DNA from: Edaphobacter dinghuensis
GTDB lineage: Bacteria > Acidobacteriota > Terriglobia > Terriglobales > Acidobacteriaceae
DNA length: 64,000 nucleotides
Reading direction: 5' to 3'
Assembly: GCF_014640335.1 (NCBI RefSeq)
Contig: NZ_BMGT01000001.1
Span: 744,001 to 808,000, forward strand
The notes under the pieces are model-generated. The model was not told where the DNA came from. It saw nothing but the letters and a program-made list of their open reading frames with translations, and did not search any database. Positions 15,714-26,084 of this stretch are shown one piece after another. How positions within the stretch are numbered: the stretch's first letter is position 1; every line of letters begins with the position of its first letter. The translations under genes were made by a program, and so were the position numbers.

Positions 15714-15740
15714 TGTCACAAATCTTCGCGCTGTTCGGTC
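15714..15740 (+). promoter_or_regulatory. ECF41-type promoter reading into the SDR-cupin genes
   Basis: TGTCACA (15714-15720), 16 bases, then GGTC (15737-15740), extended as GGTCTTAGCG. It is the mirror image of the promoter at 15655-15681, with the same extended -10, and stands 60 bases before the SDR start. The pairing makes a nested inverted repeat of promoter elements with 32 bases between the two -35 boxes. Confidence 0.75.
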
Positions 15741-15800
15741 TTAGCGGGTACAAGCGGCAGATACGACAGATGCCATTCAAAAGACGGAAGGGAGCAAATT

Positions 15801-16601
15801 ATGAAAATCGTAGTGATCGGCGGTACTGGTCTTATCGGATCAAAGCTCGTCAACAAGCTTCGCGAGCACGGGCATGAGGCTGTGCCGGCTTCACCCAACA
15901 CGGGTGTCAACACGCTTACGGGCGAGGGACTTGCGGAGGTGCTGAAGGGTGCATCCATTGTGGTGGATGTATCGAACTCTCCTTCATTCGAGGAGACGGC
16001 GGCGATGAACTTCTTCAACACCGCGACGCGCAACCTTATCCAGTACGGCAAGGCCGCGGGCGTGGGGCACTATGTCGCGCTGTCTGTTGTGGGCACCGAC
16101 CGGCTTGCAGAAAAAAAGCCGTCGGATGCGGAGAAGACGATTCGCGGGTACTTTCGCGCGAAGCTGGCGCAGGAGAAGTTGATCGAGGAATCTTCGATTC
16201 CCTTTTCGATTGTTCATGCGACCCAGTTCTTCGAGTTCGTCAAAAGTATTGCGGATGTTTCGACTGTAGGCACGACGGTCCGAGTGGCGCCTGTGCTCAT
16301 TCAGCCGATGGCGGCTGAGGATGTGGCCGCAGCGGTTGGACGGGTTGCGGTTGGCTCGCCTGTGAATGGAGTGGTCGAAGTGGGCGGGCCGCAGCAGTTC
16401 CGTTTGGACGAGTTCGTTCGACAGGGGCTTCGCGCTTACAACGATCCACGCACGGTGGTGGCGGACCCTGCCGCGGGCTACTTCGGTGTCGAGATCGATG
16501 AGAGCGCGCTTGTTCCGGGTAAAGATGCTCGGCTGGGCGAGACGCGCTTTGATGCGTGGCTTGCTGAGTCCGCGAAGTCTGCGGTGGGCGCAGCGCAATA
16601 G
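15801..16601 (+). CDS. NAD(P)-binding SDR-type protein (NmrA-like), ECF41 target
   Basis: The 266-residue protein starts with the dinucleotide-binding motif VVIGGTGLIGSKLVNKL and continues as an atypical short-chain dehydrogenase of the NmrA/NAD-binding-10 type (HYVALSVVGTDRL, YFRAKLAQEKLIEES with Lys, PFSIVHATQFFEFV). The usual Tyr-x-x-x-Lys appears as Y-F-R-A-K. The ATG at 15801 follows GAAGGGAG. ECF41 sigma factors are characteristically linked to carboxymuconolactone decarboxylase, oxidoreductase or epimerase genes, and this fits that role. Substrate unknown. Confidence 0.88.
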   Translation: MKIVVIGGTGLIGSKLVNKLREHGHEAVPASPNTGVNTLTGEGLAEVLKGASIVVDVSNSPSFEETAAMNFFNTATRNLIQYGKAAGVGHYVALSVVGTDRLAEKKPSDAEKTIRGYFRAKLAQEKLIEESSIPFSIVHATQFFEFVKSIADVSTVGTTVRVAPVLIQPMAAEDVAAAVGRVAVGSPVNGVVEVGGPQQFRLDEFVRQGLRAYNDPRTVVADPAAGYFGVEIDESALVPGKDARLGETRFDAWLAESAKSAVGAAQ

Positions 16602-16675
16602 AGATGGAGGCCGGGTGCGGTGGGCCCGGCTTCTGTTTGAAAACAAGGAATAGAGAACAGCGAGGAGATGGAGCG

Positions 16676-17065
16676 ATGAAGATTGCGAAGCTGGTGTTGT
16701 GTCTGGTGTTTCTGAGTCCGAGTTGGCTGATGGCGCAGCAGGCCAAGGTGACCGAGATCATGTCGAAAGATCTCTCAACGATTCCCGGTAAAGAGGGATT
16801 GATGATTACGGTTGTGTATCCGCCGGGCGCGTCTGACCCTGTGCATCGCCATAATGCATATGGATTTATCTATGTGCTGGAGGGCTCGATTGTGATGCAG
16901 GTGCGCGGCGGAAAGGAAGTGACGCTGACGCCGGGGCAGAGCTTTTATGAAGGCCCTGACGATGTCCACGTCGTTGGAAGGAACGCGAGCAAGACCATGC
17001 CGGCGAAGTTTGTGGTGTTCCTGGTGAAGGACAAAGGCGCGCCGGTGCTGATTCCCGTCAAGTGA
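16676..17065 (+). CDS. Exported cupin-domain protein
   Basis: The 129-residue protein has a signal peptide (IAKLVLCLVFLSPSWLMAQQ) and a single cupin barrel: motif 1 PVHRHNAYGFIYVLEGSIVM with metal-binding His residues and Glu, motif 2 PGQSFYEGPDDVHVVGRN with a His. It is probably a periplasmic metal-binding cupin. It lies 74 bases after the SDR gene on the same strand and is likely in the same ECF41-controlled unit. The start follows GAGGAGATGGAGCG. Reaction not predictable. Confidence 0.82.
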   Translation: MKIAKLVLCLVFLSPSWLMAQQAKVTEIMSKDLSTIPGKEGLMITVVYPPGASDPVHRHNAYGFIYVLEGSIVMQVRGGKEVTLTPGQSFYEGPDDVHVVGRNASKTMPAKFVVFLVKDKGAPVLIPVK

Positions 17066-17157
17066 TGTTGATGACGGGGATTGGAGTTGCCTTGTATTCT
17101 GAGCGAGCCATGTACGCGGCGGACGGACATCCCTGATCGAGGGGCGAGATTCCACAG

Positions 17158-18699
17158 ATGCAACATGACGGTTCGAACTCGCGGGCGGGCGAACGGACTG
17201 TGCTTGCGGTCACGATCCTGGGATCGAGCATGGCGTTTATCGACGGAACGGTCGTCAATGTTGCGCTTCCGGCGTTGCAGAATGCTTTGCACGCTTCGAT
17301 CTCGGACGTGCAGTGGGTGGTCGAATCGTATGCCCTGATGCTGGCTGCGTTGTTGCTTGTGGGCGGTTCTCTCGGAGATATCTTCGGGCGACGCAAGATA
17401 TACGTCATCGGCGTCAGCGTCTTTGCGGCTGCTTCTGCATGGTGCGGGCTGGCGCAGAACATCGACATGCTGATATTGGCGCGCTCGGTACAGGGGCTGG
17501 GCGCGGCTTTGCTGGTACCGGGAAGCCTTGCGTTGATCACGGCCTACTTTCCTGAAGAAAAGAGAGGGCATGCGATTGGAACGTGGTCCGGCTTCTCTGC
17601 GATCACTGCCGCCATCGGGCCGATCATCGGCGGCTGGCTGATTGAACACTCGACGTGGCGCTGGGTCTTCTTTCTGAATCTTCCGCTTGCGCTGGCGGTT
17701 GTTCTGCTGTCTGTCAAAGTGCCGGAGAGCCGCAACGAGCAGGCTTCGCATCGCCTCGACTGGCTGGGCGCGCTGCTGGTGACGCTGGGACTTGGCAGCG
17801 TGACGTATGCGTTGATCGAGTGGCCGACGCGCACGCACCATGATGTTGCTCTGATCGATGCTGCCGCGGTGTTGGGAGTGATGGCGTTGGCGGCATTTCT
17901 TGCCGTCGAACACTGGTCGCCTGCGCCGATGGTTTCGCTGAAGCTATTTTGCTCGCGAAACTTTGCCGGTGCGAACCTGCTGACGCTGTTTCTGTATGCG
18001 GCTCTCGGCGGGTTGATGTTCTTCTTTCCGATGGACCTGATCCAGATTCAACATTACACGGCTACGCAGGCTGGTGCGGCCTTTCTGCCTTTTGTCGCCA
18101 TTATGTTTGGGCTGTCGCGTTGGGCAGGCGGGCTGGTTGCGCGGTATGGATCGCGATTGCCGCTTACTGTCGGCCCGCTGGTTGCGGCGTGCGGCTTCGT
18201 GCTGTTCGCGATTGCGCCGCAGAATGGGAGTTATTGGACGGCGTTCTTTCCGGCGGTCGTGGTGATGGGGTTTGGTATGACGATCAGCGTTGCGCCACTG
18301 ACTACGACGGTGATGAACGCTATTCCGGAGTCGGAGTCGGGGCTGGGCTCGGGGGTGAACAACGCGGTCTCGCGGCTGGCCTCGCTGCTTGCCGTGGCGA
18401 TCTTAGGGGTGGTCCTGGTTATGGTCTTCAATCGCTCGCTGGATCGGCAGCTCTCCCGGCTGAGCGTAAGCGCGAGTGTTCGCGCGCAGGTGGATGCGAA
18501 CCGGTCGCTGCTTGCAGCGATTCATAGTGCTGACCCGATGGTTCAGGATGCGATTGCAAGATCATTTTTGAGCGGCTACCGCACTGTGATCTGGATAGCG
18601 GCCGGACTGGCGGCGTTGAGTGCGATGCTGGCGTGGCTGATTATCAGAAGAAAAGACCTCGCGATGAAGTGCGCCGATGGCAGCGCTTCGAGACCGTGA
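17158..18699 (+). CDS. MFS drug exporter, DHA2 family (EmrB/QacA-like)
   Basis: The 513-residue protein has the 14-TM DHA2 pattern. The first segment carries LGSSMAFIDGTVVNVALPAL with the membrane-embedded Asp, the TM2-3 loop is GGSLGDIFGRRK (motif A), and ARSVQGLGAALLVPGSLALI and GPIIGGWLIEHSTWRWVFFL (motif C region) follow. The family exports toxic organic compounds using protons. It starts 93 bases after the cupin gene and may extend the ECF41 unit or have its own promoter. No membrane-fusion partner gene is nearby. Confidence 0.9.
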   Translation: MQHDGSNSRAGERTVLAVTILGSSMAFIDGTVVNVALPALQNALHASISDVQWVVESYALMLAALLLVGGSLGDIFGRRKIYVIGVSVFAAASAWCGLAQNIDMLILARSVQGLGAALLVPGSLALITAYFPEEKRGHAIGTWSGFSAITAAIGPIIGGWLIEHSTWRWVFFLNLPLALAVVLLSVKVPESRNEQASHRLDWLGALLVTLGLGSVTYALIEWPTRTHHDVALIDAAAVLGVMALAAFLAVEHWSPAPMVSLKLFCSRNFAGANLLTLFLYAALGGLMFFFPMDLIQIQHYTATQAGAAFLPFVAIMFGLSRWAGGLVARYGSRLPLTVGPLVAACGFVLFAIAPQNGSYWTAFFPAVVVMGFGMTISVAPLTTTVMNAIPESESGLGSGVNNAVSRLASLLAVAILGVVLVMVFNRSLDRQLSRLSVSASVRAQVDANRSLLAAIHSADPMVQDAIARSFLSGYRTVIWIAAGLAALSAMLAWLIIRRKDLAMKCADGSASRP

Positions 18700-18736
18700 A
18701 TGAGATGTCGCGCTTATGCCTGATTGGATGCTGAGA

Positions 18737-19702
18737 TTATTGGAGTTCGGTGCGGATTTCGCGGACTCCGCGGCCTAGTCGCTGACGCAGTAGAGCGCGC
18801 AGCGTTGCGCCGTCGGCGTAGCCGACCTCGGCTGCGATGGCTTCGATGTCGTTGCCGCTGCCGCGCAGAAGCGATTGCGCGTGCTCGACGCGAAGGTCCT
18901 GGAAGTAGGCGAGGGGGGATTTGCCGAGCACGGCGTCGCAACGACGCTGGAGTGTGCGAGCGCTGGTCGCCAGTGCTTTTGCGGCTTCCTGTAGCGAGAA
19001 ACCTTCGCGGAGGTGTTCTCTGGACCAGCGTTCGAAGCGCAGGATCAGGGGATCTGCCTGCGCGAGATGGTTGGGGATGATGTAAGGGGCCTGTGACGAA
19101 CGGATATCGGCGAGCAGGTAGCGCGAGACGGTGCCTGCAAGCTCGGGACTGGCCTGGCGGATGAGCCACAATGCAAGATCGAGATGCCCCATCGCGGCCC
19201 CGGCGGTGGCGCCTATGCCGGTTGGCACCAGCATGCGCGACTCGTCGAGCTGGACGTGCGGATAGCGTTGTCGGAAGAAGGGAGCGAGCGACCATGTCGT
19301 CGTCGCCTCGCGATGATCGAGGAGGCCAGTTTCGGCGAGCAAAAAGGTGCCGATGCAGGCGGCGCCGATCTGTGCACCTTTCGCGTTCCACTTCAGCAAG
19401 TGAGACTTTGCTTCGTGCACGTCGGGGCGGTTGAGAGCAGATAGCAGCGTTGCGGGGGTTACAGCTTTGAGTGCGGGAACGATGACCCAGTCTGGCCTAA
19501 GGCTGGGCGTGATGGGATTTACGGGCACGGTGAGTCCCTGGCCTGTGCGGACCCTGCGCCGAACGCCGACAACGGTGAGGTTGAAGCGAGGCGTTCCACC
19601 GAAGAGTCTGGCAGAGAGGGCGTTGGCGGTGGAGAAGGCGTCGAGCGTTACGGTAAGTCCGGTGTCGAAGACTCCCTCAAGCGCGAGCACAACAATTCGC
19701 AT
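18737..19702 (-). CDS. GlxA-type AraC regulator (DJ-1/PfpI domain plus HTH)
   Basis: The 321-residue protein has an N-terminal DJ-1/PfpI amidotransferase-like domain (about 1-180; IGAACIGTFLLAETGLLDHR carries the nucleophile-elbow Cys) and a C-terminal AraC HTH pair (about 225-318: FSLQEAAKALATSARTLQRR, AIAAEVGYADGATLRALLRQ). Such proteins are usually transcriptional activators with a non-catalytic sensing domain. It diverges from the small gene at 19810, with 107 bases containing two TTGAC-type repeats between them. Confidence 0.9.
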   Translation of the reverse strand: MRIVVLALEGVFDTGLTVTLDAFSTANALSARLFGGTPRFNLTVVGVRRRVRTGQGLTVPVNPITPSLRPDWVIVPALKAVTPATLLSALNRPDVHEAKSHLLKWNAKGAQIGAACIGTFLLAETGLLDHREATTTWSLAPFFRQRYPHVQLDESRMLVPTGIGATAGAAMGHLDLALWLIRQASPELAGTVSRYLLADIRSSQAPYIIPNHLAQADPLILRFERWSREHLREGFSLQEAAKALATSARTLQRRCDAVLGKSPLAYFQDLRVEHAQSLLRGSGNDIEAIAAEVGYADGATLRALLRQRLGRGVREIRTELQ

Positions 19703-19809
19703 GGCGTAATTGACCTCAAAGTTGACGTTTACGACTCTGCCATTTTACCGCGCCGGTGGCTAGATTAGTCATTGTCGGACATCGTGACGATGCGACAAGG
19801 AGACAACTC

Positions 19810-20100
19810 ATGAAGGTGATGGCTATTGGAACAGTCGGCGCACCACTGACCCCGGAACAACGGCAGCAGGTTATGCCGAGGGAGGTGCCGCACACGCTCA
19901 AGCTCTATCTCGATGGCAAGATCGAACAGTTCTGGTTCAGGCCGGACACGGGGCCGGTCTTTCTGATGGATGTTGATTCGGTCGAAGAGGCCAGGGCGAT
20001 TGTCGATGACATGCCGCTTGTCATCGACGGTTTGGCGAAGTATCAGTTCTGGCCAGTGGGGCCACTCGCACCGTTGGGGCTGTTGATTCAGGGCAAGTAG
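19810..20100 (+). CDS. Small muconolactone isomerase/YCII-like ferredoxin-fold protein
   Basis: The 96-residue protein reads like a small alpha/beta ferredoxin-like fold (KLYLDGKIEQFWFRPDTGPV, FLMDVDSVEEARAIVDDMPL, YQFWPVGPLAPLGLL). This pattern occurs in muconolactone delta-isomerase and related ABM-type proteins. The ATG at 19810 has an AAGGAGA ribosome site seven bases upstream. It is divergent from the GlxA-type regulator and is probably its target. Catalytic function is not assured. Confidence 0.7.
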   Translation: MKVMAIGTVGAPLTPEQRQQVMPREVPHTLKLYLDGKIEQFWFRPDTGPVFLMDVDSVEEARAIVDDMPLVIDGLAKYQFWPVGPLAPLGLLIQGK

Positions 20101-20108
20101 TTGAGGAT

Positions 20109-20142
20109 GGAGGCGCCGGTGCAGGATCGGCCGGCGCTCTCC
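20109..20142 (+). terminator. Stem-loop terminator between convergent genes
   Basis: GGAG-GCGCCGG (20109-20119) pairs with CCGGCGC-T-CTCC (20131-20142), with one bulged base, and is followed by TGTTTTG. It lies eight bases after the stop of the 19810 gene and 18 bases before the stop of the convergent aldo/keto reductase. Confidence 0.55.
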
Positions 20143-20159
20143 TGTTTTGCGATGGGAGG

Positions 20160-22148
<1,989 letters not shown>

Positions 22149-22221
22149 GTGGTCGGGGCGCGATCCTGTTTGTCTAAGCCTCAAATTTAAAACTTCAGGG
22201 CGAGTCATTTGCGGATCGCGC

Positions 22222-22250
22222 TTGACAGCCATTTCGATTAATTACACAAT
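22222..22250 (+). promoter_or_regulatory. Promoter of the PadR-membrane-esterase operon
   Basis: A perfect TTGACA (22222-22227) and CACAAT (22245-22250) are 17 bases apart. The expected start point is only about six bases before the padR ATG, so the leader is very short. An imperfect dyad (ATGCAGTACAT, 8 of 11 symmetric) lies just downstream of the -10. Confidence 0.6.
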
Positions 22251-22262
22251 GCAGTACATATT

Positions 22263-22592
22263 ATGCTCGGTGAATTTGAATACGTTCTGATGACTGTAGC
22301 GGCTGGCCTGGGCGAGAGCGCCTATGGTGCGGCCATTCGCGAAGAGATTGAGAAGGTGGCTGGCCGAAGCTGCTCGATTGGGGCTTTGTACACGACGATT
22401 GAGCGGCTGGAGAAGAAAGGCCTCCTCAAGACGTGGATGGGCGAGGCTACAGCGCAACGCGGCGGCAGAGCAAAACGCATGGTGCGCATGACGCCGAAGG
22501 GCATGCGTGCGGCGAAGGAGTTCTACGAAGCAATGATGCGCGTAAGCCGTAACGCTTCATGGGCTACGGGCAAGCCGGAGCGCGCGTCATGA
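22263..22592 (+). CDS. PadR family transcriptional regulator
   Basis: The 109-residue protein has the PadR winged helix: LGEFEYVLMTVAAGLGESAY, GRSCSIGALYTTIERLEKKG, LLKTWMGEATAQRGGRAKRM with a long basic wing. It differs from the ADOP-linked PadRs (GALYTTIERL against GSLYPALYRM). Its stop overlaps the next ATG (ATGA), making a three-gene operon. It is probably the operon's autorepressor. Confidence 0.9.
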   Translation: MLGEFEYVLMTVAAGLGESAYGAAIREEIEKVAGRSCSIGALYTTIERLEKKGLLKTWMGEATAQRGGRAKRMVRMTPKGMRAAKEFYEAMMRVSRNASWATGKPERAS

Positions 22593-23248
22593 ACTCACTG
22601 GCAGAGATAGCGACGATCTTGCTTGCGCCGAAGGATCGGGATGCGGTGCTGGGCGATCTGGCGGAGACGGGCGCCAATGGATGGAGCGCTCTTGGTTCTG
22701 TGCTGGGACTTGTAGTGCGACAGCAGATGGAGCTTTGGCGCGCGTGGCAGCCGTGGGTTGCGAGCAGCACTGCCTTGGCGGGGAGTTTGCTCTTACTGAG
22801 TGTGTCCTTTGGACTATCGATGGACTCGCGTTATCTTCTGCGCGGCGAGCGTGGGTATGGCAGCGTGCTCTGTGAAGCTTTGTTGATGCTGTTGTGGGCG
22901 TGGACGAGCGGATTTGTGGTGGGGTCACTCTCCGGGAAGACGCGATGGGTGAGCGGCATTCTCTGCGCGGTCCCGTGCCTCTCCTGTGTGCTTCGGTTTC
23001 AGGACACCTCTCTCTCGCGTCTGTGCGTGCTCTTGTTTCTGCTGCCGGGTGTGGCCGGTGCCGTGCAGGGAATGCGTCGTGCACGCTTGTCCCATAGGAC
23101 AGCGCTGACGTTGGCAATAGCGATGACTGCGCTGATGTTGGTTTGGGGCGGCATGTACATGCGGAACTGGTTCTTTTTCCTGCCCGCATGGTGGCTTGTG
23201 GCTCATGCAGAACGATCGAAACTCCCCAGCAAAAAGGCGGCGGTATGA
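22589..23248 (+). CDS. Membrane protein with permease-prefix-like N-terminus
   Basis: The 219-residue product opens with LLAPKDRDAVLGDLAETGAN and GLVVRQQMELWRAW. This is the signature of the permease-prefix domain that precedes some acidobacterial ADOP permeases. Instead of a full permease it has about five or six TM segments (LAGSLLLLSVSFGL, LLMLLWAWTSGFVVGSLSG, LTLAIAMTALMLVWGGMYM). The start is fixed by the ATGA overlap with padR, and its end overlaps the next gene the same way. Function unknown; the prefix is a family observation, the role is not. Confidence 0.75.
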   Translation: MNSLAEIATILLAPKDRDAVLGDLAETGANGWSALGSVLGLVVRQQMELWRAWQPWVASSTALAGSLLLLSVSFGLSMDSRYLLRGERGYGSVLCEALLMLLWAWTSGFVVGSLSGKTRWVSGILCAVPCLSCVLRFQDTSLSRLCVLLFLLPGVAGAVQGMRRARLSHRTALTLAIAMTALMLVWGGMYMRNWFFFLPAWWLVAHAERSKLPSKKAAV

Positions 23249-24312
23249 AGACGCAAAAGAAACAATTTGTAACGATGTTCTGCACACTTATTTTGAGTGC
23301 GGTTTCCGCGGTCGCTCAAAGCAATGGGAGCAAGAGCCAGATTGTGGAACGAGTGATTCATTCGAAGAACTTTGAGGGGAACAAGATTGGCGTCAGCGCC
23401 GACCGAAGGCTGGCGGTGTATCTGCCTGCTGGGTATGACGGATCGTCGAAGCGCTATCCGGTTCTCTATTTTTTCCCGAGTCCAATCGATGGATACCAGA
23501 CGCTCTTCGATAAGAGTGGCGCACAGGCTCTGTTCGACCGCGCAATTGCGCGAGGCACAGTTCGCAGCTTCATCCTTGTCTCTGTGGATATGACGACTCC
23601 GCTGGGAGCTTCGTGGTTTGTGAACTCTCCTGTAACCGGAAACTGGGAAGACTTTGTGGTGCAGGAGCTTGTTCCCTATGTCGATGCCAACTTCCGCACC
23701 ATATCGGCGCGAGATGCGCGCGGACTTGTGGGACAACATATGGGAGCCTATGGCGCCATCCGTATCGGCATGACGCACGCGGATGTTTTTGGTTCGGTCT
23801 ACGGCATGAATCCCGTGGGCACAGGATCAGGTGTGCAGATTATGGATTCGCGTCCGAATTGGGATTTGCTCGCACATGCGACTTCTCTGGATGAGGTGAA
23901 GAAGGATGGATTCTCTGCGATCTTCACATCGATCTTTCAGGCCCACTTGCCGAACCCGGAGAAGCCACCGCTCTATGTTGATTTGCCTGCGCATCGGGAG
24001 GGCGGAAAGCTGGTGATCGACTCGAAGCTCACCGCGCGATTAAGAGATAGCTTTTTTCTTGAGTCCATGATCCCGCAGTATGCGGACAATCTGAAGACGC
24101 TGCGTGGTTTTAAGTTTGACTGGTCGCGCAACGATGCGATCTGGGACCATGTGTACTCGAACCAGGCGTTCACACACAAGCTAAATGAGTTTGGCATTAT
24201 GCACGAAGCCGAGGAGTACAACGGGCTTTGGGACGCGGACCCCTATTGGGGTGCAGAGGGCCGCGTAATTGCTGATGTGTTGCCATTCTTCCAGCAGCAC
24301 CTGGAATTCTAG
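23245..24312 (+). CDS. Exported esterase-D-like protein lacking the catalytic serine
   Basis: The 355-residue product has a signal peptide (TMFCTLILSAVSAVAQ) and the alpha/beta hydrolase fold of the esterase D/feruloyl-esterase family (KRYPVLYFFPSP, FVVQELVPYVDANFRTISAR). The nucleophile elbow, normally GHSMGGYGA, reads GQHMGAYGA, so position 165 is His instead of Ser. The HG oxyanion motif is FP, and the catalytic His near the C-terminus (usually before W-x-YW) is not seen in YNGLWDADPYW. Hydrolysis is therefore doubtful; a binding or sensing role is possible. Last gene of the PadR operon (ATGA overlap). Confidence 0.82.
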   Translation: MKTQKKQFVTMFCTLILSAVSAVAQSNGSKSQIVERVIHSKNFEGNKIGVSADRRLAVYLPAGYDGSSKRYPVLYFFPSPIDGYQTLFDKSGAQALFDRAIARGTVRSFILVSVDMTTPLGASWFVNSPVTGNWEDFVVQELVPYVDANFRTISARDARGLVGQHMGAYGAIRIGMTHADVFGSVYGMNPVGTGSGVQIMDSRPNWDLLAHATSLDEVKKDGFSAIFTSIFQAHLPNPEKPPLYVDLPAHREGGKLVIDSKLTARLRDSFFLESMIPQYADNLKTLRGFKFDWSRNDAIWDHVYSNQAFTHKLNEFGIMHEAEEYNGLWDADPYWGAEGRVIADVLPFFQQHLEF

Positions 24313-24382
24313 CCTGGATTAGGGCTGGGACTTCTTTCGAGAAAATCGATAGGCCCCGGTAAAGTCAGCTTAGGTGCGGAGC

Positions 24383-25906
24383 TCAGTCTTCTTCCGGGAG
24401 GGTGGCTTGCGGGAGGAAGACACTGGCGATGGTTCCAGTGTTGTCGCCGGTGGATATGCTCTCGATGGTTATGGTGCCGCCATGTTTTTCGACGGCTTCT
24501 TTGCTGATCCAGAGGCCGATGCCGTTTCCGAGATCACCCTTGGTGGTGAAGAACGGCTCAAATATCCGGCTGAGGTCTTCGGGCGGGATACCGGTGCCGG
24601 TGTCGGCGATGGTGACGAGATGGCCCGGCTTGCCTTCGCGTTCGGCCGGCGCAACGGCGACGGTGAGGGTGCCTCCGTGCCGCATGGCATCGATTGCGTT
24701 GACGATCAGGTTGGAGAAGACCTGGAGCATCTCTCCGCGATTGGCGACGACGTTGCGGGATGGGGTGTAACGGCGCTCGACGACGACGGCGGCGTTCTGG
24801 AGCTTTGAGGTGTAGACCTTCAGCAGCTCGTCGAGTGCGCCGCTGATGGAGAACTCGGCGGGCCGGGCGGTGCTTCGATAGTAACCGAGTGTCTGCCGGC
24901 TGATGTGCGCGACTCTTTGCAGCTCTATCTCTGCCGTGGCGAGGTATGAGCTGGCCTCGTCATTTACCGAACAGCAATGGCGGGCAAGATACATCAGGTT
25001 CAACACGGCTTCGAGAGGATTGTTCAGCTCGTGCGCTACGGTGGCGGCCATCCTTCCGGTGGCGGCGATCTTTTCGGCCTGAATCAGGAGCTGCTGAAGC
25101 TTCATCTTTTCGGAGATGTCGCGGGCGATCTTGGATGCGCCGATGATTCGCCCGGCATCGTCGCGTACGGGAGAGACGGTGACAGAGACGTTGATGCGCT
25201 GGCCGTTTTTTCTTAGGCGCGTCGTCTCGAAGTGCTCGATGCGCTCGCCGGACTGCACCTTGTGCAGGATCATGTCTTCTTCGGACTGTAGCTCGTCGGG
25301 GATAATTCGCCGGATGCTTTGACCGATCATCTCGTCGGCGCTGTAGCCGAAGAGGCGTGCCGCGGCGGGGTTCCAACTGGTGACGATGCTATTGAGATCT
25401 TTGCCGACGATGGCGTCGTCGGCAGAGTTAACGATGGCCGCTAGATGGAAACGCGCTCGCTCGGCAGCGAGCTGCTCGGTGATGTCTTCGACTCGGATTG
25501 CGGCGAGCCGACTGCCGTGGTCGCCGACGCGCGCATAGTGAGAGCGAAACCAGCGATGGAGGTCGACGCTGTAGTCGCCTTCGGATTGTTCAGGGTTTCC
25601 GGTAGCGATGACGCGGGTGAGGATGGCCGACCAGCTCTGGTGAAGGCTGGGCATCAGGGTGCTTGCGCGCTTGCCGATGGGGTCGGGAAGGCCGGTATGA
25701 CGCAGCCACGCTGGGTTGACTTCGCGCCAAATACAATCGACGACCTGGCCGGTCTCGTCGACGATGCACTCGACGATGCAGAAGGCGTCGTCGATGGATT
25801 CGAAGAGGGTGCGATAGACGCCCTCATGAGCACGAGCATTGGCCAGAGCGTCTTCCGCCTCTGCCAGTCGGTGGGTAAGCTGCTCGTTGGTGGCGTTCTT
25901 GTTCAT
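24383..25906 (-). CDS. PAS-PAS sensor histidine kinase (orphan)
   Basis: The 507-residue soluble kinase has PAS 1 (about 28-145), PAS 2 (about 153-268: SADDAIVGKDLNSIVTSWNP, AAARLFGYSADEMIGQS), HisKA with His292 (AATVAHELNNPLEAVLNL) and HATPase (NLIVNAIDAM, IADTGTGIPPEDLSRIFEPF, GNGIGLWISKEAVEKHGG). There are no membrane segments. No response regulator gene is adjacent, so the partner lies elsewhere. It stands alone between the pseudoesterase gene (convergent) and the LLM gene (divergent). Confidence 0.92.
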   Translation of the reverse strand: MNKNATNEQLTHRLAEAEDALANARAHEGVYRTLFESIDDAFCIVECIVDETGQVVDCIWREVNPAWLRHTGLPDPIGKRASTLMPSLHQSWSAILTRVIATGNPEQSEGDYSVDLHRWFRSHYARVGDHGSRLAAIRVEDITEQLAAERARFHLAAIVNSADDAIVGKDLNSIVTSWNPAAARLFGYSADEMIGQSIRRIIPDELQSEEDMILHKVQSGERIEHFETTRLRKNGQRINVSVTVSPVRDDAGRIIGASKIARDISEKMKLQQLLIQAEKIAATGRMAATVAHELNNPLEAVLNLMYLARHCCSVNDEASSYLATAEIELQRVAHISRQTLGYYRSTARPAEFSISGALDELLKVYTSKLQNAAVVVERRYTPSRNVVANRGEMLQVFSNLIVNAIDAMRHGGTLTVAVAPAEREGKPGHLVTIADTGTGIPPEDLSRIFEPFFTTKGDLGNGIGLWISKEAVEKHGGTITIESISTGDNTGTIASVFLPQATLPEED

Positions 25907-26084
25907 GAAGGTCGATGGAGTGTTCCTGCAATCTTCTCATTGTTGGATGAAGATAGTGGAGCGTGAGATGGTTTTGTGCTCATGGTTGCGGCTTCGAGGG
26001 TAGACAGAGTGGTTTCCGCTCGCTGCGGGAGGACTTAGCCGAGGGGAAAGTGGGTACGACTCCGAGACGGTAGACTGAGTTTGC

